DNA from: Streptomyces sp. NRRL S-340
GTDB taxonomy: Bacteria; Actinomycetota; Actinomycetes; Streptomycetales; Streptomycetaceae
DNA: 64,000 bases
NCBI RefSeq assembly: GCF_000720185.1
Contig: NZ_JOIY01000001.1
Location: 124,001-188,000 of the forward strand
Reading direction: 5' to 3'
Position numbers and translations under genes: made by a program. Shown piece by piece: positions 35,475 to 44,645 of this stretch (position 1 is its first letter; the number at the start of each line of letters is the position of its first letter). The notes beneath the pieces were generated by a model that worked only from the letters and a program-made list of their open reading frames with translations, made no database searches and was not told the origin of the DNA.

Positions 35475-38400
35475 GCGGTCGCTCCCTGGCCACTATGAAT
35501 GTGCAGCGTCTGAGCACGCTGGCCGCGCTGGCTCTGGCGGCACGACTGTTCCCGAACCGCTCGGAGGAGCCCTTCCGTCACGCTTCGGCCATCCGCGACG
35601 CGCATTTCCTCCTGTCCGGGCATACCCACTTGTGGAACCGCTACGGGGAGCTGTCGTGCGAGGACACGCGGCGAGTCACCCGACTCCTGTGGCACCGCCC
35701 CGCTCGCCTGGCGATCCTCGCGGCCTTCCACCGGGCAGTCGAAGACCTCTTCGACTCGCCCGATCTGCCCGAGGGATTCGCGGCTCTTGAAGACGAGCAC
35801 TACTTGGTGACCGTCCAGCAACGTCTTGCATCGCTGGTGGACCAGGTGTTGGAGGAGCTCGATGGTCGCCGGGCAGCGGCCGACGAGGGACGAAGCCGGG
35901 AGCTGGCCCTCCAAGGTCACTTCCGCATTGGCACCCAGATCCCCGACCCGAGCCGCCCCGGCAACGGCGTAATCCAGGCCCACTACGTAGTCGACTTGCC
36001 CCAGATCCAAGCGCCGCTGCCGGACCTCGGTAAGCCCAAGGAATGCCTCAGGCTGCAGGTGCCGATCGACGCGCTGCGCGCGATCGCGGACGCGCAGGAC
36101 CGCGCCTTCGGGCAGAGCCACCGGCGCAAGAGCCTGGAACGGCTCTTCAAGCACATCCGTCGAGCCGACGGCTCCCTGCTCGCCGACGGCTTCCTCATCC
36201 TGGACGCCGGCCTGATCCGCGTGCTGAGCGCCTGCACGGGTTCAGGCAAGAGCGTCCTGGCCAAGCTGCTCGCCGCGTGGGGCGTGAAGAACAACCTGGT
36301 GACCGGGATCGTCGTGCCGCGCAACGACAGCGTGCTCTCCTTCACCCGCGCGATCCGCGAAGAGCTGCACGCACTCGGTCTCCAGGACGCGGTCGTGGTG
36401 CCGCTGATCTCCCCGAACAGCATGCAGGAGGCGGCCGAGAAGGCCGCCCGCAGCCTCATTGAGGAAGGGCGAGCCCAGGAGGCGGATGAGGCGTACGGCG
36501 AGTTCGCCTATGGATGCGCCATGCAGGCGAAGTCCACCAACACGCAGGACGTCGACCTGTGGCAGCCCGGCCACGAGCGGTGCTCCGACTTCGAGGGCAC
36601 CGATCCCGAGAGCGGTGAGACCCGGCGTCACCGCTGCCCGTGGTTCGCGCACTGCGGCAAGCATCGTCATCAGCTGAACCTCGACAAGGCCGACGTCATC
36701 ATCACCAACCACATCAACCTGATGTCCGGCCGCCTGCACATCCCCGTCCTCGCCGAAGGCGACGTGCGCAACCACATGACCGTCGAGGAAGCGCTCCTTC
36801 GGCTCACCCACGTTCTGCTCATCGATGAGGCGGACGCCTTCCAGGCCACTGGGTTCGCCAAGAGCGCCCACCACGTCACGCTGGCCCGCTACGGCAGCCG
36901 GCAACCCAGCGCTCTGCAAGAGCTCCACGACCAGTTCAGCGTCCGCGCCGGTGCCCTGATGTACGAGCTGGAGCGCTACATCCACCCCAAGATCACCCAA
37001 GCGCGCTTCCTCGCCGAGAGCTACGTCAGCAACGCCGCGCACGGGCGTATCGCCCAGAGGGGACCCAACGAACGCAACCGCCAGCAGCTGGCCCGCCGTC
37101 GCCTGATCATCCCGCGCCGCTGGGACGCCTGGTGCACCGCACGCCTGTGGCGGACAGCTGACGGCGAGTCACCCACGCGCGAGCAGATCGACACCTTCCG
37201 CAAGCTGTTCAACCCGAAGGAGGAAGCACAGCTCGCGGGCGCGAACGTCCCGGTCGTGCCAAGGGTCGGCGAGAGCACTCGCGAACACCTGACCCAGTTG
37301 CGCACCGAGTTGCTCGACGCGACCGCGCTGCGCGAAGGCACCGATCCCGTCTTCGACAACGTGCACGCGCGGATCGCCGCCGCCGCGCGTCCCCTTCTGG
37401 ACGATCACCTTGCCGATGACGACCGCGAACTTCTCGTCGATCTCCTCGTGCGCAGGGCGTACCTGGAACAGATCCGTGCCCAGATCGAGTACGTGACCAG
37501 GTCCGGCACCTCACTGAAAGCCTCCGGTATCACGGCGGCCAACGAGCTGACCGAAATGCTGGAGGACAACAACCAATGGCATGCCGCCCCCTACGGTCCT
37601 CTGGGGGCGCCGGTATTCGGCTTCACGGCCATCCACGACATCGAGGACAAGCACCGCACCGAACTGGCCCTGACCTCCTTCGCGGGCGACCCGCACGCGT
37701 ATACCGCGCAACTCGGTGACACCACCGCGCTGGCGCTGTGCGGTCAGCGCCGCATCGTGCTCGGGCTGTCCGCAACCGCCCACATGCCCGGCGGGACCAT
37801 GCACCACCTGATCACGCCCCCCACCTGGTACGTCCCCGACGACATCACCGGCTCCCTCGTACTGCGGTCCCTCACCTTGCGGGACGAGCGGAACAACCCC
37901 ATCCGGATCTCGGGAACCTCCGACATCCATCGGGACCAGGCCCATCAACAGATGGGCCGCGCACTGTGGTCCCAGCACATCGTCCAGCACTTGAAGAAGC
38001 TCGCCAGCCGCCCTGCAACCGCGCACCGCGCCCGTATCCTCGTCGCCTGCACCTCCTATGTCGGCGCCGCTCAACTCGCCGAAGGAATGATCTCCGCCGG
38101 CGCGGACCCGGAAATGATCGCGGTCGCCACTCGCGCGAGCGACGAGAACCCGGTGCCAACCCACTACCGGCGCCGCCCCGCCTGGTACGAGATCCCCTCG
38201 GACGCGCTCGAGCGCTTTCCCCACCACCCGACCGCCAAGGTCCTCATCGCACCGCTCGCCATCGCCGAGCGCGGATTGAACATGGTCGATCACAGCGGCC
38301 GGTCCTTGGTGGGTGAGGTCATCCTCGCCGTCCGCCCGATCCCGCTCATGGACGAACCCGCCCAGCTCCTCGCCCTGATCTCAAGCCGTGCCTACAGCAG

Positions 38401-38776
38401 CGTCACCCGCTCGGCCGACCCCGCGGAGACGCTCCGGCACCTGGCCATCACCTCCAGCTCCGTTCACGAGGAGCTTTTCCGCAGCCACCACTTCTTCCAG
38501 TCCCTGCCGAACAAGGTTCGGTTGTCGATCGTCGCCGAGATGCTCATCGGCATCATCCAGCTCGGTGGCCGAGTACGCCGGGGCGGCGACCGAGGCGTCC
38601 TCTACCTGGCTGACTACGCCTTCCACAACCCCTCCAGCGGCAGCGACCTGCCACGCCTGATCCGCGAACTGCGGGAGGGATGGAGCCGGAGCGGCGAGCT
38701 GGAGCTTCTCCAGAACATCTACGGCAGCACCCTCCGGGCGATCTTCGACTTCGCCGACGAAAGGACCAGCAACTGA
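35471..38776 (+). CDS. pPIWI-RE-associated DinG/XPD-type superfamily II helicase
   Basis: The 1101-residue protein starts at GTG 35471 with AGGAGG upstream. Walker A ACTGSGKS is at about 254-261 and the DEAD box at 452-455 (LLIDEADAF). Between them are C349, C371, C389 and C395, placed like the iron-sulfur cluster of DinG/XPD helicases. The second RecA domain has VLGLSAT (motif III-like), ILVACTSYVG and LGGRVRRGGDRG (motif VI). About 250 N-terminal residues precede Walker A. It should unwind DNA or R-loops for the PIWI-RE protein. Its stop overlaps the next ATG (TGATG). Confidence 0.88.
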   Translation: MSGRSLATMNVQRLSTLAALALAARLFPNRSEEPFRHASAIRDAHFLLSGHTHLWNRYGELSCEDTRRVTRLLWHRPARLAILAAFHRAVEDLFDSPDLPEGFAALEDEHYLVTVQQRLASLVDQVLEELDGRRAAADEGRSRELALQGHFRIGTQIPDPSRPGNGVIQAHYVVDLPQIQAPLPDLGKPKECLRLQVPIDALRAIADAQDRAFGQSHRRKSLERLFKHIRRADGSLLADGFLILDAGLIRVLSACTGSGKSVLAKLLAAWGVKNNLVTGIVVPRNDSVLSFTRAIREELHALGLQDAVVVPLISPNSMQEAAEKAARSLIEEGRAQEADEAYGEFAYGCAMQAKSTNTQDVDLWQPGHERCSDFEGTDPESGETRRHRCPWFAHCGKHRHQLNLDKADVIITNHINLMSGRLHIPVLAEGDVRNHMTVEEALLRLTHVLLIDEADAFQATGFAKSAHHVTLARYGSRQPSALQELHDQFSVRAGALMYELERYIHPKITQARFLAESYVSNAAHGRIAQRGPNERNRQQLARRRLIIPRRWDAWCTARLWRTADGESPTREQIDTFRKLFNPKEEAQLAGANVPVVPRVGESTREHLTQLRTELLDATALREGTDPVFDNVHARIAAAARPLLDDHLADDDRELLVDLLVRRAYLEQIRAQIEYVTRSGTSLKASGITAANELTEMLEDNNQWHAAPYGPLGAPVFGFTAIHDIEDKHRTELALTSFAGDPHAYTAQLGDTTALALCGQRRIVLGLSATAHMPGGTMHHLITPPTWYVPDDITGSLVLRSLTLRDERNNPIRISGTSDIHRDQAHQQMGRALWSQHIVQHLKKLASRPATAHRARILVACTSYVGAAQLAEGMISAGADPEMIAVATRASDENPVPTHYRRRPAWYEIPSDALERFPHHPTAKVLIAPLAIAERGLNMVDHSGRSLVGEVILAVRPIPLMDEPAQLLALISSRAYSSVTRSADPAETLRHLAITSSSVHEELFRSHHFFQSLPNKVRLSIVAEMLIGIIQLGGRVRRGGDRGVLYLADYAFHNPSSGSDLPRLIRELREGWSRSGELELLQNIYGSTLRAIFDFADERTSN

Positions 38777-41406
38777 TGGCCGCCGCCCCCACGCGCCTCT
38801 ACACCGCCGACTTCCCGCTCAACCCGGACCTGATGGGGCAGGTGTGGCTCTACCCTCTCACCCCGGAGTTCGAGGACCTCTGGGAGATCTGCGAACGGCA
38901 GTGGGATCCCGAGGAAGGGTTCCGGACTCCACACGGCGCCCTGCGCGTCGCACTCGGCACGGTCACCGGCCGGATGATCGTTTTCACCGTCGCCCGCAGG
39001 CGCGACGTCCGGTCCGGCGAGGAACGGAGCCTGATCGTCGCCGATGGTCCTCTGGACCCCAGGCTCACCACGAGGTGCTTCGACGTCTGGCAGAAGCTGC
39101 ACTTCCGCGGCGTCAGGGACGGGCAGTTCCTCAGCCACCACATCGACTTCGAGCGCGCCGTGTGCCGCCCCCTGTCCGATGTCCTCAAGCGGGACGAAGC
39201 CGGGTACATCACCGGGCCCTGGTGGTGGAAAGACGCCGCCGGCTGGGCCGTCATCCAACGCCTGGCGGCACATCCCATGGTCGACAAAGCCCATCCCGCC
39301 CAGCGCGCCACGACCTTCCGCGTCGGGCTGGCACACGACGCCAAAAGGCTGGTGGCCTGGGACTATCCCTACTACCGCACCATCTACCAGGGAAGGTCGA
39401 ACGAACGGACGGGATGGGCGATGGCCTATGTCTCCGTCACCGGAGAAACCCAGCGCGGCCTGCCCGACCCGGTTCTCCGCTTCGACTGCCACGTAACGCG
39501 GGTTGCCGACCACTGGAGCAACGTCAAGACGGTCACCCTCAACCACCCGCAGTTCGACACCCTCCTCCGCGTCCCGGTACGCCACGTGCCCCAGCGCGGC
39601 CCTGACGGCGAGAAGCTCCGAGACAACAACGGCCGCCTCATCTGGAAGACAGAGTTCCGCGGCCACACCGCCGCCATCGTCCAGGCATGCGGCCTCACCC
39701 CCGTGACATTGCCCGACAAGGCTGACGGGGACCTCGAACGCGTCCGCGCCGTCTTTCGCAACAAGGGCAGTCACCTCGTCGGCAAGGGCGTGGGTGCGTA
39801 CTTCACCCTGCGCATGACCACCCACATCGCCGATGTCCTCGGCGTCCAGCCGATCACATACGACAAGTCCCGCTACACAATCCCGGGTGCCACCATCACC
39901 CGCGGCCCCATCCCAGCCAAGAAGCTGCCCCCGGCGCTGGAGGCCGCCGGCTGGAAGTCCATGCGCCTGGTCGTCGTCCACGCTGCGGACACCACCCCCC
40001 GCCGCGTCATGCGCCAACTCCGCCAAGACTACGGAGTGCCGATCCCCGAAGCTCTCGTCGGATCGGACGCCAGGTTCGACGCGAAGATCGTAGACATCGC
40101 GCCAGCCATCACAGTGGAGTTCCGCAAGATCCCCGAACTGACCATGCACGGCTCCCACGACCGCACGAGCATCGTCCGCTCGAGTGGCTTCTTCCACTCT
40201 GACGACCCCGACCGGCTCGTCGCCACCATCTGCGAAACCACCTGGGACGGCAAGCCCATCCCCAACGACGGCAAGCCCCCCACCCGCAAGGCACTCGCCG
40301 CAGCCGGGGTCGTCAGCCAGTTCCTCACCGCGGCCGACGTCCCGACGAAAGACGAGGAGACGGACTTCCGCGCCAGCGCGGCCTTGCGCCACATCTTCCA
40401 GAACGCCGGCATCATCGATGACCGGCTCGCGCGCGCGACGTGCGCCGCGCCGGACGTCCGCATGGAAGCGCCCCTCACCGAACCTGTCACCGTGGTCGGT
40501 ATCCACCTGCGCCGGCACAACTACCGGCGTGTACGCGGCCAGGCACCCCGGCGACCCAAGCTCGTCGCTTGCCTGGTCGCGATGCACTTCACACCCGACG
40601 CCGAGACCCCGCCGTACACCGAGATGTACCACAATGGCCAGTGGCTGCGCTTCGCCGAGGGACGGGCTGCCTACCATGCCAGCGAGATCGGCAACGAGAA
40701 CTGGGGCCGGAACGGCAACGGGGCCCGCGCGGTCCGCGACCACATCGAGACCGCCTTGGACAGCCTCATCCTCCCGGAGGGTCACAACCGTGTTGTCCTC
40801 GTGCTCGACAAAGAGGGCAGCCGGAGCATCTACCCCGGCATGGGCGACAACCCGTTCGCCGGTGGCCTGCTCCCCGGTCGCGGCCTCGCCCAGGACGGCG
40901 TTGACGTGGCCGTCGTCCGGATCGCCTTCGGCCACCACGCAGCACGGCCTGCCACGGTCTACCGCGACGGCTCCGACGACCTCGCCACTATGAGCCCCAG
41001 CTACCGGCGAACCCTGATCTTCGAGAAGAGGCACCCCCACGAAACGGTCTGGATGCTCACGCAGCAGTCGCGTCAGCAGGCCGGCAACTCACCCATGCTG
41101 CGCGAGGGCAACCGGCGAACTCGGGAGGACTTCCACACTCTCCCCTTCAATCCCATGAACAAGGACCTCCACGCCACCAGCCGCATCGAGATCGCTATCC
41201 CCAGCCCGGGTGGCTGGGAGTCCGGCGACCTCGTGGCTTTCATCGCCCGCCAGTGCGACCAGGCCGTCGCGTGGGACCACCGCACCCTTCGCTCCGCCCC
41301 GCTCCACCTCGCCCACCACTCCGACAGGGACCACCCCGACTTCGGCAGCCACGATCCGGGTGACGGCGACGCAGGGGACGGCGAGCTGGAAGAGGAGCTG
41401 CTGTAG
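38776..41406 (+). CDS. pPIWI-RE protein (prokaryotic PIWI with MID and RNase H-like domains)
   Basis: The 876-residue protein has the PIWI-RE layout: a long N-terminal module (LYTADFPLNPDLMGQVWLYP onward), a MID-like part (about 390-500, LEAAGWKSMRLVVVHA) and a C-terminal RNase H-like PIWI domain from about residue 565. The first core strand reads VVGIHLRRH, with His577 where active PIWI proteins have Asp. Later come VVLVLDKEGSRS (D678, E680) and SRIEIAIPSPGGWESGD (R803, E805). The family is predicted to bind guide-target nucleic acid and to act in interference with plasmids or phages. Its C terminus is acidic (DGELEEELL). Confidence 0.87.
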   Translation: MAAAPTRLYTADFPLNPDLMGQVWLYPLTPEFEDLWEICERQWDPEEGFRTPHGALRVALGTVTGRMIVFTVARRRDVRSGEERSLIVADGPLDPRLTTRCFDVWQKLHFRGVRDGQFLSHHIDFERAVCRPLSDVLKRDEAGYITGPWWWKDAAGWAVIQRLAAHPMVDKAHPAQRATTFRVGLAHDAKRLVAWDYPYYRTIYQGRSNERTGWAMAYVSVTGETQRGLPDPVLRFDCHVTRVADHWSNVKTVTLNHPQFDTLLRVPVRHVPQRGPDGEKLRDNNGRLIWKTEFRGHTAAIVQACGLTPVTLPDKADGDLERVRAVFRNKGSHLVGKGVGAYFTLRMTTHIADVLGVQPITYDKSRYTIPGATITRGPIPAKKLPPALEAAGWKSMRLVVVHAADTTPRRVMRQLRQDYGVPIPEALVGSDARFDAKIVDIAPAITVEFRKIPELTMHGSHDRTSIVRSSGFFHSDDPDRLVATICETTWDGKPIPNDGKPPTRKALAAAGVVSQFLTAADVPTKDEETDFRASAALRHIFQNAGIIDDRLARATCAAPDVRMEAPLTEPVTVVGIHLRRHNYRRVRGQAPRRPKLVACLVAMHFTPDAETPPYTEMYHNGQWLRFAEGRAAYHASEIGNENWGRNGNGARAVRDHIETALDSLILPEGHNRVVLVLDKEGSRSIYPGMGDNPFAGGLLPGRGLAQDGVDVAVVRIAFGHHAARPATVYRDGSDDLATMSPSYRRTLIFEKRHPHETVWMLTQQSRQQAGNSPMLREGNRRTREDFHTLPFNPMNKDLHATSRIEIAIPSPGGWESGDLVAFIARQCDQAVAWDHRTLRSAPLHLAHHSDRDHPDFGSHDPGDGDAGDGELEEELL

Positions 41407-41463
41407 CTATGCACGTCGTGCGCCGTGCTCAAGACCGGTGCCATGTTGCTCGCCGGGGTCGGA

Positions 41464-42417
41464 TCACTTGGCGGCCAGCAACGTCCGAGCCTCCTCGGCG
41501 CACCCCCACGACAGCGTGACGCCGGCGCCTCCGTGCCCGTAGTTGTGCACGACCACGGTGCCGTCCTCCCCCACCTCTTCCTCAACACGGACCGTGGCGC
41601 GGGTCGGTCGAGCGCCGATCCGGTGCTCCAGGACGCGGGCCTCGGCGAGGCGGGGCTCGACCTCGGCACAGCGGGCGAGGATTCCGGCCGTCGCCTTGTC
41701 GTCGGGGGCCAGATCGCCTTCGCCGTCGATCGCTGTGCCGCCCAGGACGACGGTGTCGCCGTGGGGGTAGAAGCACAGGAGGTCCGGGGAGAGGCCGGTG
41801 TCCTCGGAGAAGAACTCGGTCAGCCCGGGGTTGGGGACGACGACGTGCTGGCCGCGGATGGGCCGGAGGTCAGGGTCCGGAACCAGGTCGCGCGCCCCGA
41901 GGCCCGCGCAGTTGACGATCGCCGAAGCCGGACCGGCGTCCGAGAGCGAAGTCAGCCGTCGCTGCTCGACCACACCGCCGGCATCGCGGAGTCGGCGCAG
42001 GAGGTAGTCGAGGTAGGTGGGCATGTCGATCAGTGGCACGGTGAACCGGTAGCCCGCCGTGAACCCGGCCGGGAGTTCGGCCCGCTCGCACGGTCGGAAA
42101 CCAGGCAAAGTGGTGGCCCAGTCTGGCGCGGCTTCGGCCGTGCGGGATGCTTCGATGCCACTGGTGAGCCGGACGCCCGTCGCCGGGTCCTGGGCCAGCT
42201 CCCGGAAGATCTCCAGGGACTGTTGTCCCCACTGGTCGACCTTGCCCTTCGGTTCGACCAGGTAAGGCCCCCACATCGCCCCGGCCGCCAGCGAAGTGAC
42301 CCCCGGCACCTGCTCGGCGACCACGTGCACCGAAGCCCCGGCCTCGGCGAGAACGACGGCCGTGGTGAGTCCAGCCACCCCAGCTCCGACAACGACAACG
42401 CGCTCCCCTGCGGTCAT
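41464..42417 (-). CDS. FAD-dependent D-amino-acid oxidase-like enzyme
   Basis: The 317-residue protein starts MTAGERVVVVGAGVAGLTTA with the FAD-binding GxGxxG. It contains VTSLAAGAMWGPYL, and near the C terminus VHNYGHGGAGVTLSWG, the DAO-family FAD-binding signature. It would oxidise a D-amino acid or related amine to the keto or imino form with H2O2. The gene is divergent from the cluster at 44077 and follows the regulator gene on the same strand. It could serve the cluster or catabolism. Confidence 0.87.
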   Translation of the reverse strand: MTAGERVVVVGAGVAGLTTAVVLAEAGASVHVVAEQVPGVTSLAAGAMWGPYLVEPKGKVDQWGQQSLEIFRELAQDPATGVRLTSGIEASRTAEAAPDWATTLPGFRPCERAELPAGFTAGYRFTVPLIDMPTYLDYLLRRLRDAGGVVEQRRLTSLSDAGPASAIVNCAGLGARDLVPDPDLRPIRGQHVVVPNPGLTEFFSEDTGLSPDLLCFYPHGDTVVLGGTAIDGEGDLAPDDKATAGILARCAEVEPRLAEARVLEHRIGARPTRATVRVEEEVGEDGTVVVHNYGHGGAGVTLSWGCAEEARTLLAAK

Positions 42418-42427
42418 GAACCTGACC

Positions 42428-43873
42428 CTAACGGCCGGGTTGCGTCGATGGGGCGTGTTGGGCGAGGGCGTCCTCCAGAGCTGGCAGGAAGCCACGCACG
42501 TGAGGGTTGCGCTGTCGGCGACGGAGGTCGGCGGCAAGCTGGTGGAGCAGCGCCGCGCTGCGAGGCGAGCGGACGACATCGAGGCGGTCGGCGGCGATCT
42601 GGCCGATCTCGCATGCTGCCTCCAGGTCTCCATGCGCGCTGTGTCCCAGGGCCAGCCAGGCTCCCTCGAACATGGCTCGGCGCTGGCTTGGGTCGCCGCG
42701 AGGCACGTCGTACGCCCCGGACCTGAGCATCTCGGTCCCCTGGGCAAGGAAGCGACGGCTCTTCTTTCCGCTCTCCGCCTTCTGCTGTGCACGACCCATC
42801 TGGATGAGGCCGTAACCAGCCTGGCAGTCCAGGTGGTTGTCGGTGAGGAAGTACATCCAGCGGGGCTCTTCTTGGCGGCCGTCCCGGCTTGCGATCAGTT
42901 CGCGGGCAGCGCCACGAGTGTGGGCGAAGTCGTTGTCACGGCCAGCGGCGGCGTACGCGTAGGCGAGCCGGGACAGGACGGATGCCCGGACGGCCAGCGG
43001 GGCGGCGTCACTTGCACGGTGGGCGGCCTCACCGAGGGCGATGGCGTCTGCGCGGTGTCCTCGACTCGCCGCCTGGAAGGACAGGTCGCCCAGGATGTGG
43101 GCACACAGGGGAAGATCATTGACCTGATGGGCGGCCCGAAGCGCCGTGACGAAGTAGCGCTGCGCCAGTCCGTGGTCGGCCGCGTCAAAGGCCATCCAGC
43201 CGGCCAGCTGGCCGATCTCTGCGAGCGCGCGGATCAGACGGCTCGCGACAGCCGGAGGGTGGCCGCCTTCGCGAATCAGCAGCCCGACAGCCCGGAACTG
43301 GGCTCCAACGTAGGGGAGATGGCGTGCCCCTCCGTGCTCGTCATCGAGCAACTGAAGCATGGGGAGGTGCTGCTCGACTTGGTCCACGAGCGGATCGGTG
43401 CCGAGCGACGACGTCATTCGAGGCGTGTACTGACCGCGTCCCGCGGTGCCGTCGAGGTACTGGGCGACGATCGCGAGGAGTCCCGCGCCCGAGATCGCGA
43501 GGAACCGGCGACGGTCGACAAGCCCTCCCATCACCCAGTCTTCCACGATCGCCTCCATGCCCTGCGCGGTCCAAGGCCGCGCGAAATCCGTGTCCGCAGG
43601 GACCAGCGCTGACGAGTCGCCCACACGGCCCTGCCACAGTTCGGCCACCGAGACATTCCTACCCAGCTCCTGGGAGAGCACGTAGGCGGCCATCATCGGC
43701 AACGGCGAGCGCGGCAGGGAGCCGGCGTCCCGCCAGTGGTACGGCGCCGACTCGGCCACCGTCCCCGCGCCGAAGACCCGGTTGAGCTTGCGAGCGAGCG
43801 CCTTCGGGCTCCACCCGAGTTCGTCGAGGCACTCCGCCAGTACGGCGTTGGGCTCGCCTGTCTGCGGTGCCAC
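42428..43873 (-). CDS. Transcriptional regulator with N-terminal HTH and TPR-like helical domain
   Basis: The 481-residue protein opens with a helix-turn-helix-like region (LDELGWSPKALARKLNRVFG). A long helical-repeat C-terminal part follows (AFDAADHGLAQRYFVTALRA and ASVLSRLAYAYAAAGRDND) typical of Streptomyces tetratricopeptide regulators. A single hydrophobic stretch (FLAISGAGLLAIVAQYL) lies near residue 125. It is encoded 10 bp upstream of the oxidase gene on the same strand and divergent from the biosynthetic operon. It is therefore the likely pathway-specific regulator. Confidence 0.75.
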   Translation of the reverse strand: MAPQTGEPNAVLAECLDELGWSPKALARKLNRVFGAGTVAESAPYHWRDAGSLPRSPLPMMAAYVLSQELGRNVSVAELWQGRVGDSSALVPADTDFARPWTAQGMEAIVEDWVMGGLVDRRRFLAISGAGLLAIVAQYLDGTAGRGQYTPRMTSSLGTDPLVDQVEQHLPMLQLLDDEHGGARHLPYVGAQFRAVGLLIREGGHPPAVASRLIRALAEIGQLAGWMAFDAADHGLAQRYFVTALRAAHQVNDLPLCAHILGDLSFQAASRGHRADAIALGEAAHRASDAAPLAVRASVLSRLAYAYAAAGRDNDFAHTRGAARELIASRDGRQEEPRWMYFLTDNHLDCQAGYGLIQMGRAQQKAESGKKSRRFLAQGTEMLRSGAYDVPRGDPSQRRAMFEGAWLALGHSAHGDLEAACEIGQIAADRLDVVRSPRSAALLHQLAADLRRRQRNPHVRGFLPALEDALAQHAPSTQPGR

Positions 43874-44076
43874 GTGCGACCACCCTTCGCTCCAGTGGTT
43901 CGTCCATTACTTCGCGAGCCCCATGGTGATGCCCCTGAACGGACGATTCACCACCGCCGCATGGAAGTTGACCGAGTTGACCCACTGATCGGGTCCTGCC
44001 TGACCGTCCCCCTCCTGTGTTCTTGGATCCCGGCGGAGGCGCCCGTCTTCCGAGCCGACGGAGAAAGAGGTGGGCC

Positions 44077-44601
44077 TTGAGACAGCACACGAGCACCTCC
44101 CCAGGCCGACCGGGCGGTGTGCTGGACCGTGACGCCGGACGACCAACCTCCGCCCCCGGACGCGGGCTCGTCGTTGGCGACGGCACGACCACCCTGATCA
44201 CGGATCTGCCGTACGGACCGGAAGCGGCCGAGGTCGCCCGGGGCGCCGTGACGCTGGCGCTGCGTGGCACTGAGACGGACGTACTCGCTGACGCCCGCCT
44301 GATCGGGTCGGAGCTCGCGACGAACGCCTTCGTCTCGGGCAGTCCGCCGTTGGTTCTGTGCGTCGACCGCAGGAGTCTGGCCAGCGGCGGCCTGGAGATC
44401 GAGATCACCGTCACCGACGGCGGCTGTTCCCGCCCGGCACCCGCTTCTCCTACCGCTCCCGACGAGCAGGCCGAATCAGGACGGGGACTGGCCATCGTCG
44501 ATGCCTTGGCCGATGCCTGGTCGCTGACGACTGGCACCGGCGGCTCTCGTGCCTGGTGCCGACTCACCCACAGGCCGTGCTCCTCGTCCGCCGGCGCCTG
44601 A
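44077..44601 (+). CDS. RsbW-like HATPase anti-sigma/regulatory protein
   Basis: The frame carries the GHKL ATPase boxes LIGSELATNAFVSG (N box), ITVTDGGCSRP (D/G1 box) and ESGRGLAIVDALADAW (G2 box) in about 174 residues. That is the size of the single-domain anti-sigma kinases abundant in Streptomyces. The TTG at 44077 follows AAAGAGGTGG; the frame is open further upstream. It is the first gene of the rightward cluster and may regulate it with the TPR protein. Confidence 0.8.
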   Translation: MRQHTSTSPGRPGGVLDRDAGRPTSAPGRGLVVGDGTTTLITDLPYGPEAAEVARGAVTLALRGTETDVLADARLIGSELATNAFVSGSPPLVLCVDRRSLASGGLEIEITVTDGGCSRPAPASPTAPDEQAESGRGLAIVDALADAWSLTTGTGGSRAWCRLTHRPCSSSAGA

Positions 44602-44645
44602 CGTCCACGCCTGCCCAAACCCGTCCTCCAAGGAGGCACCACACA

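Noticed and set aside
38719..41040. 773-codon minus-strand frame opposite the PIWI-RE gene
   Set aside because: It is antisense to the operon's third gene and has Gly/Asp/Val-rich shadow composition without motifs.
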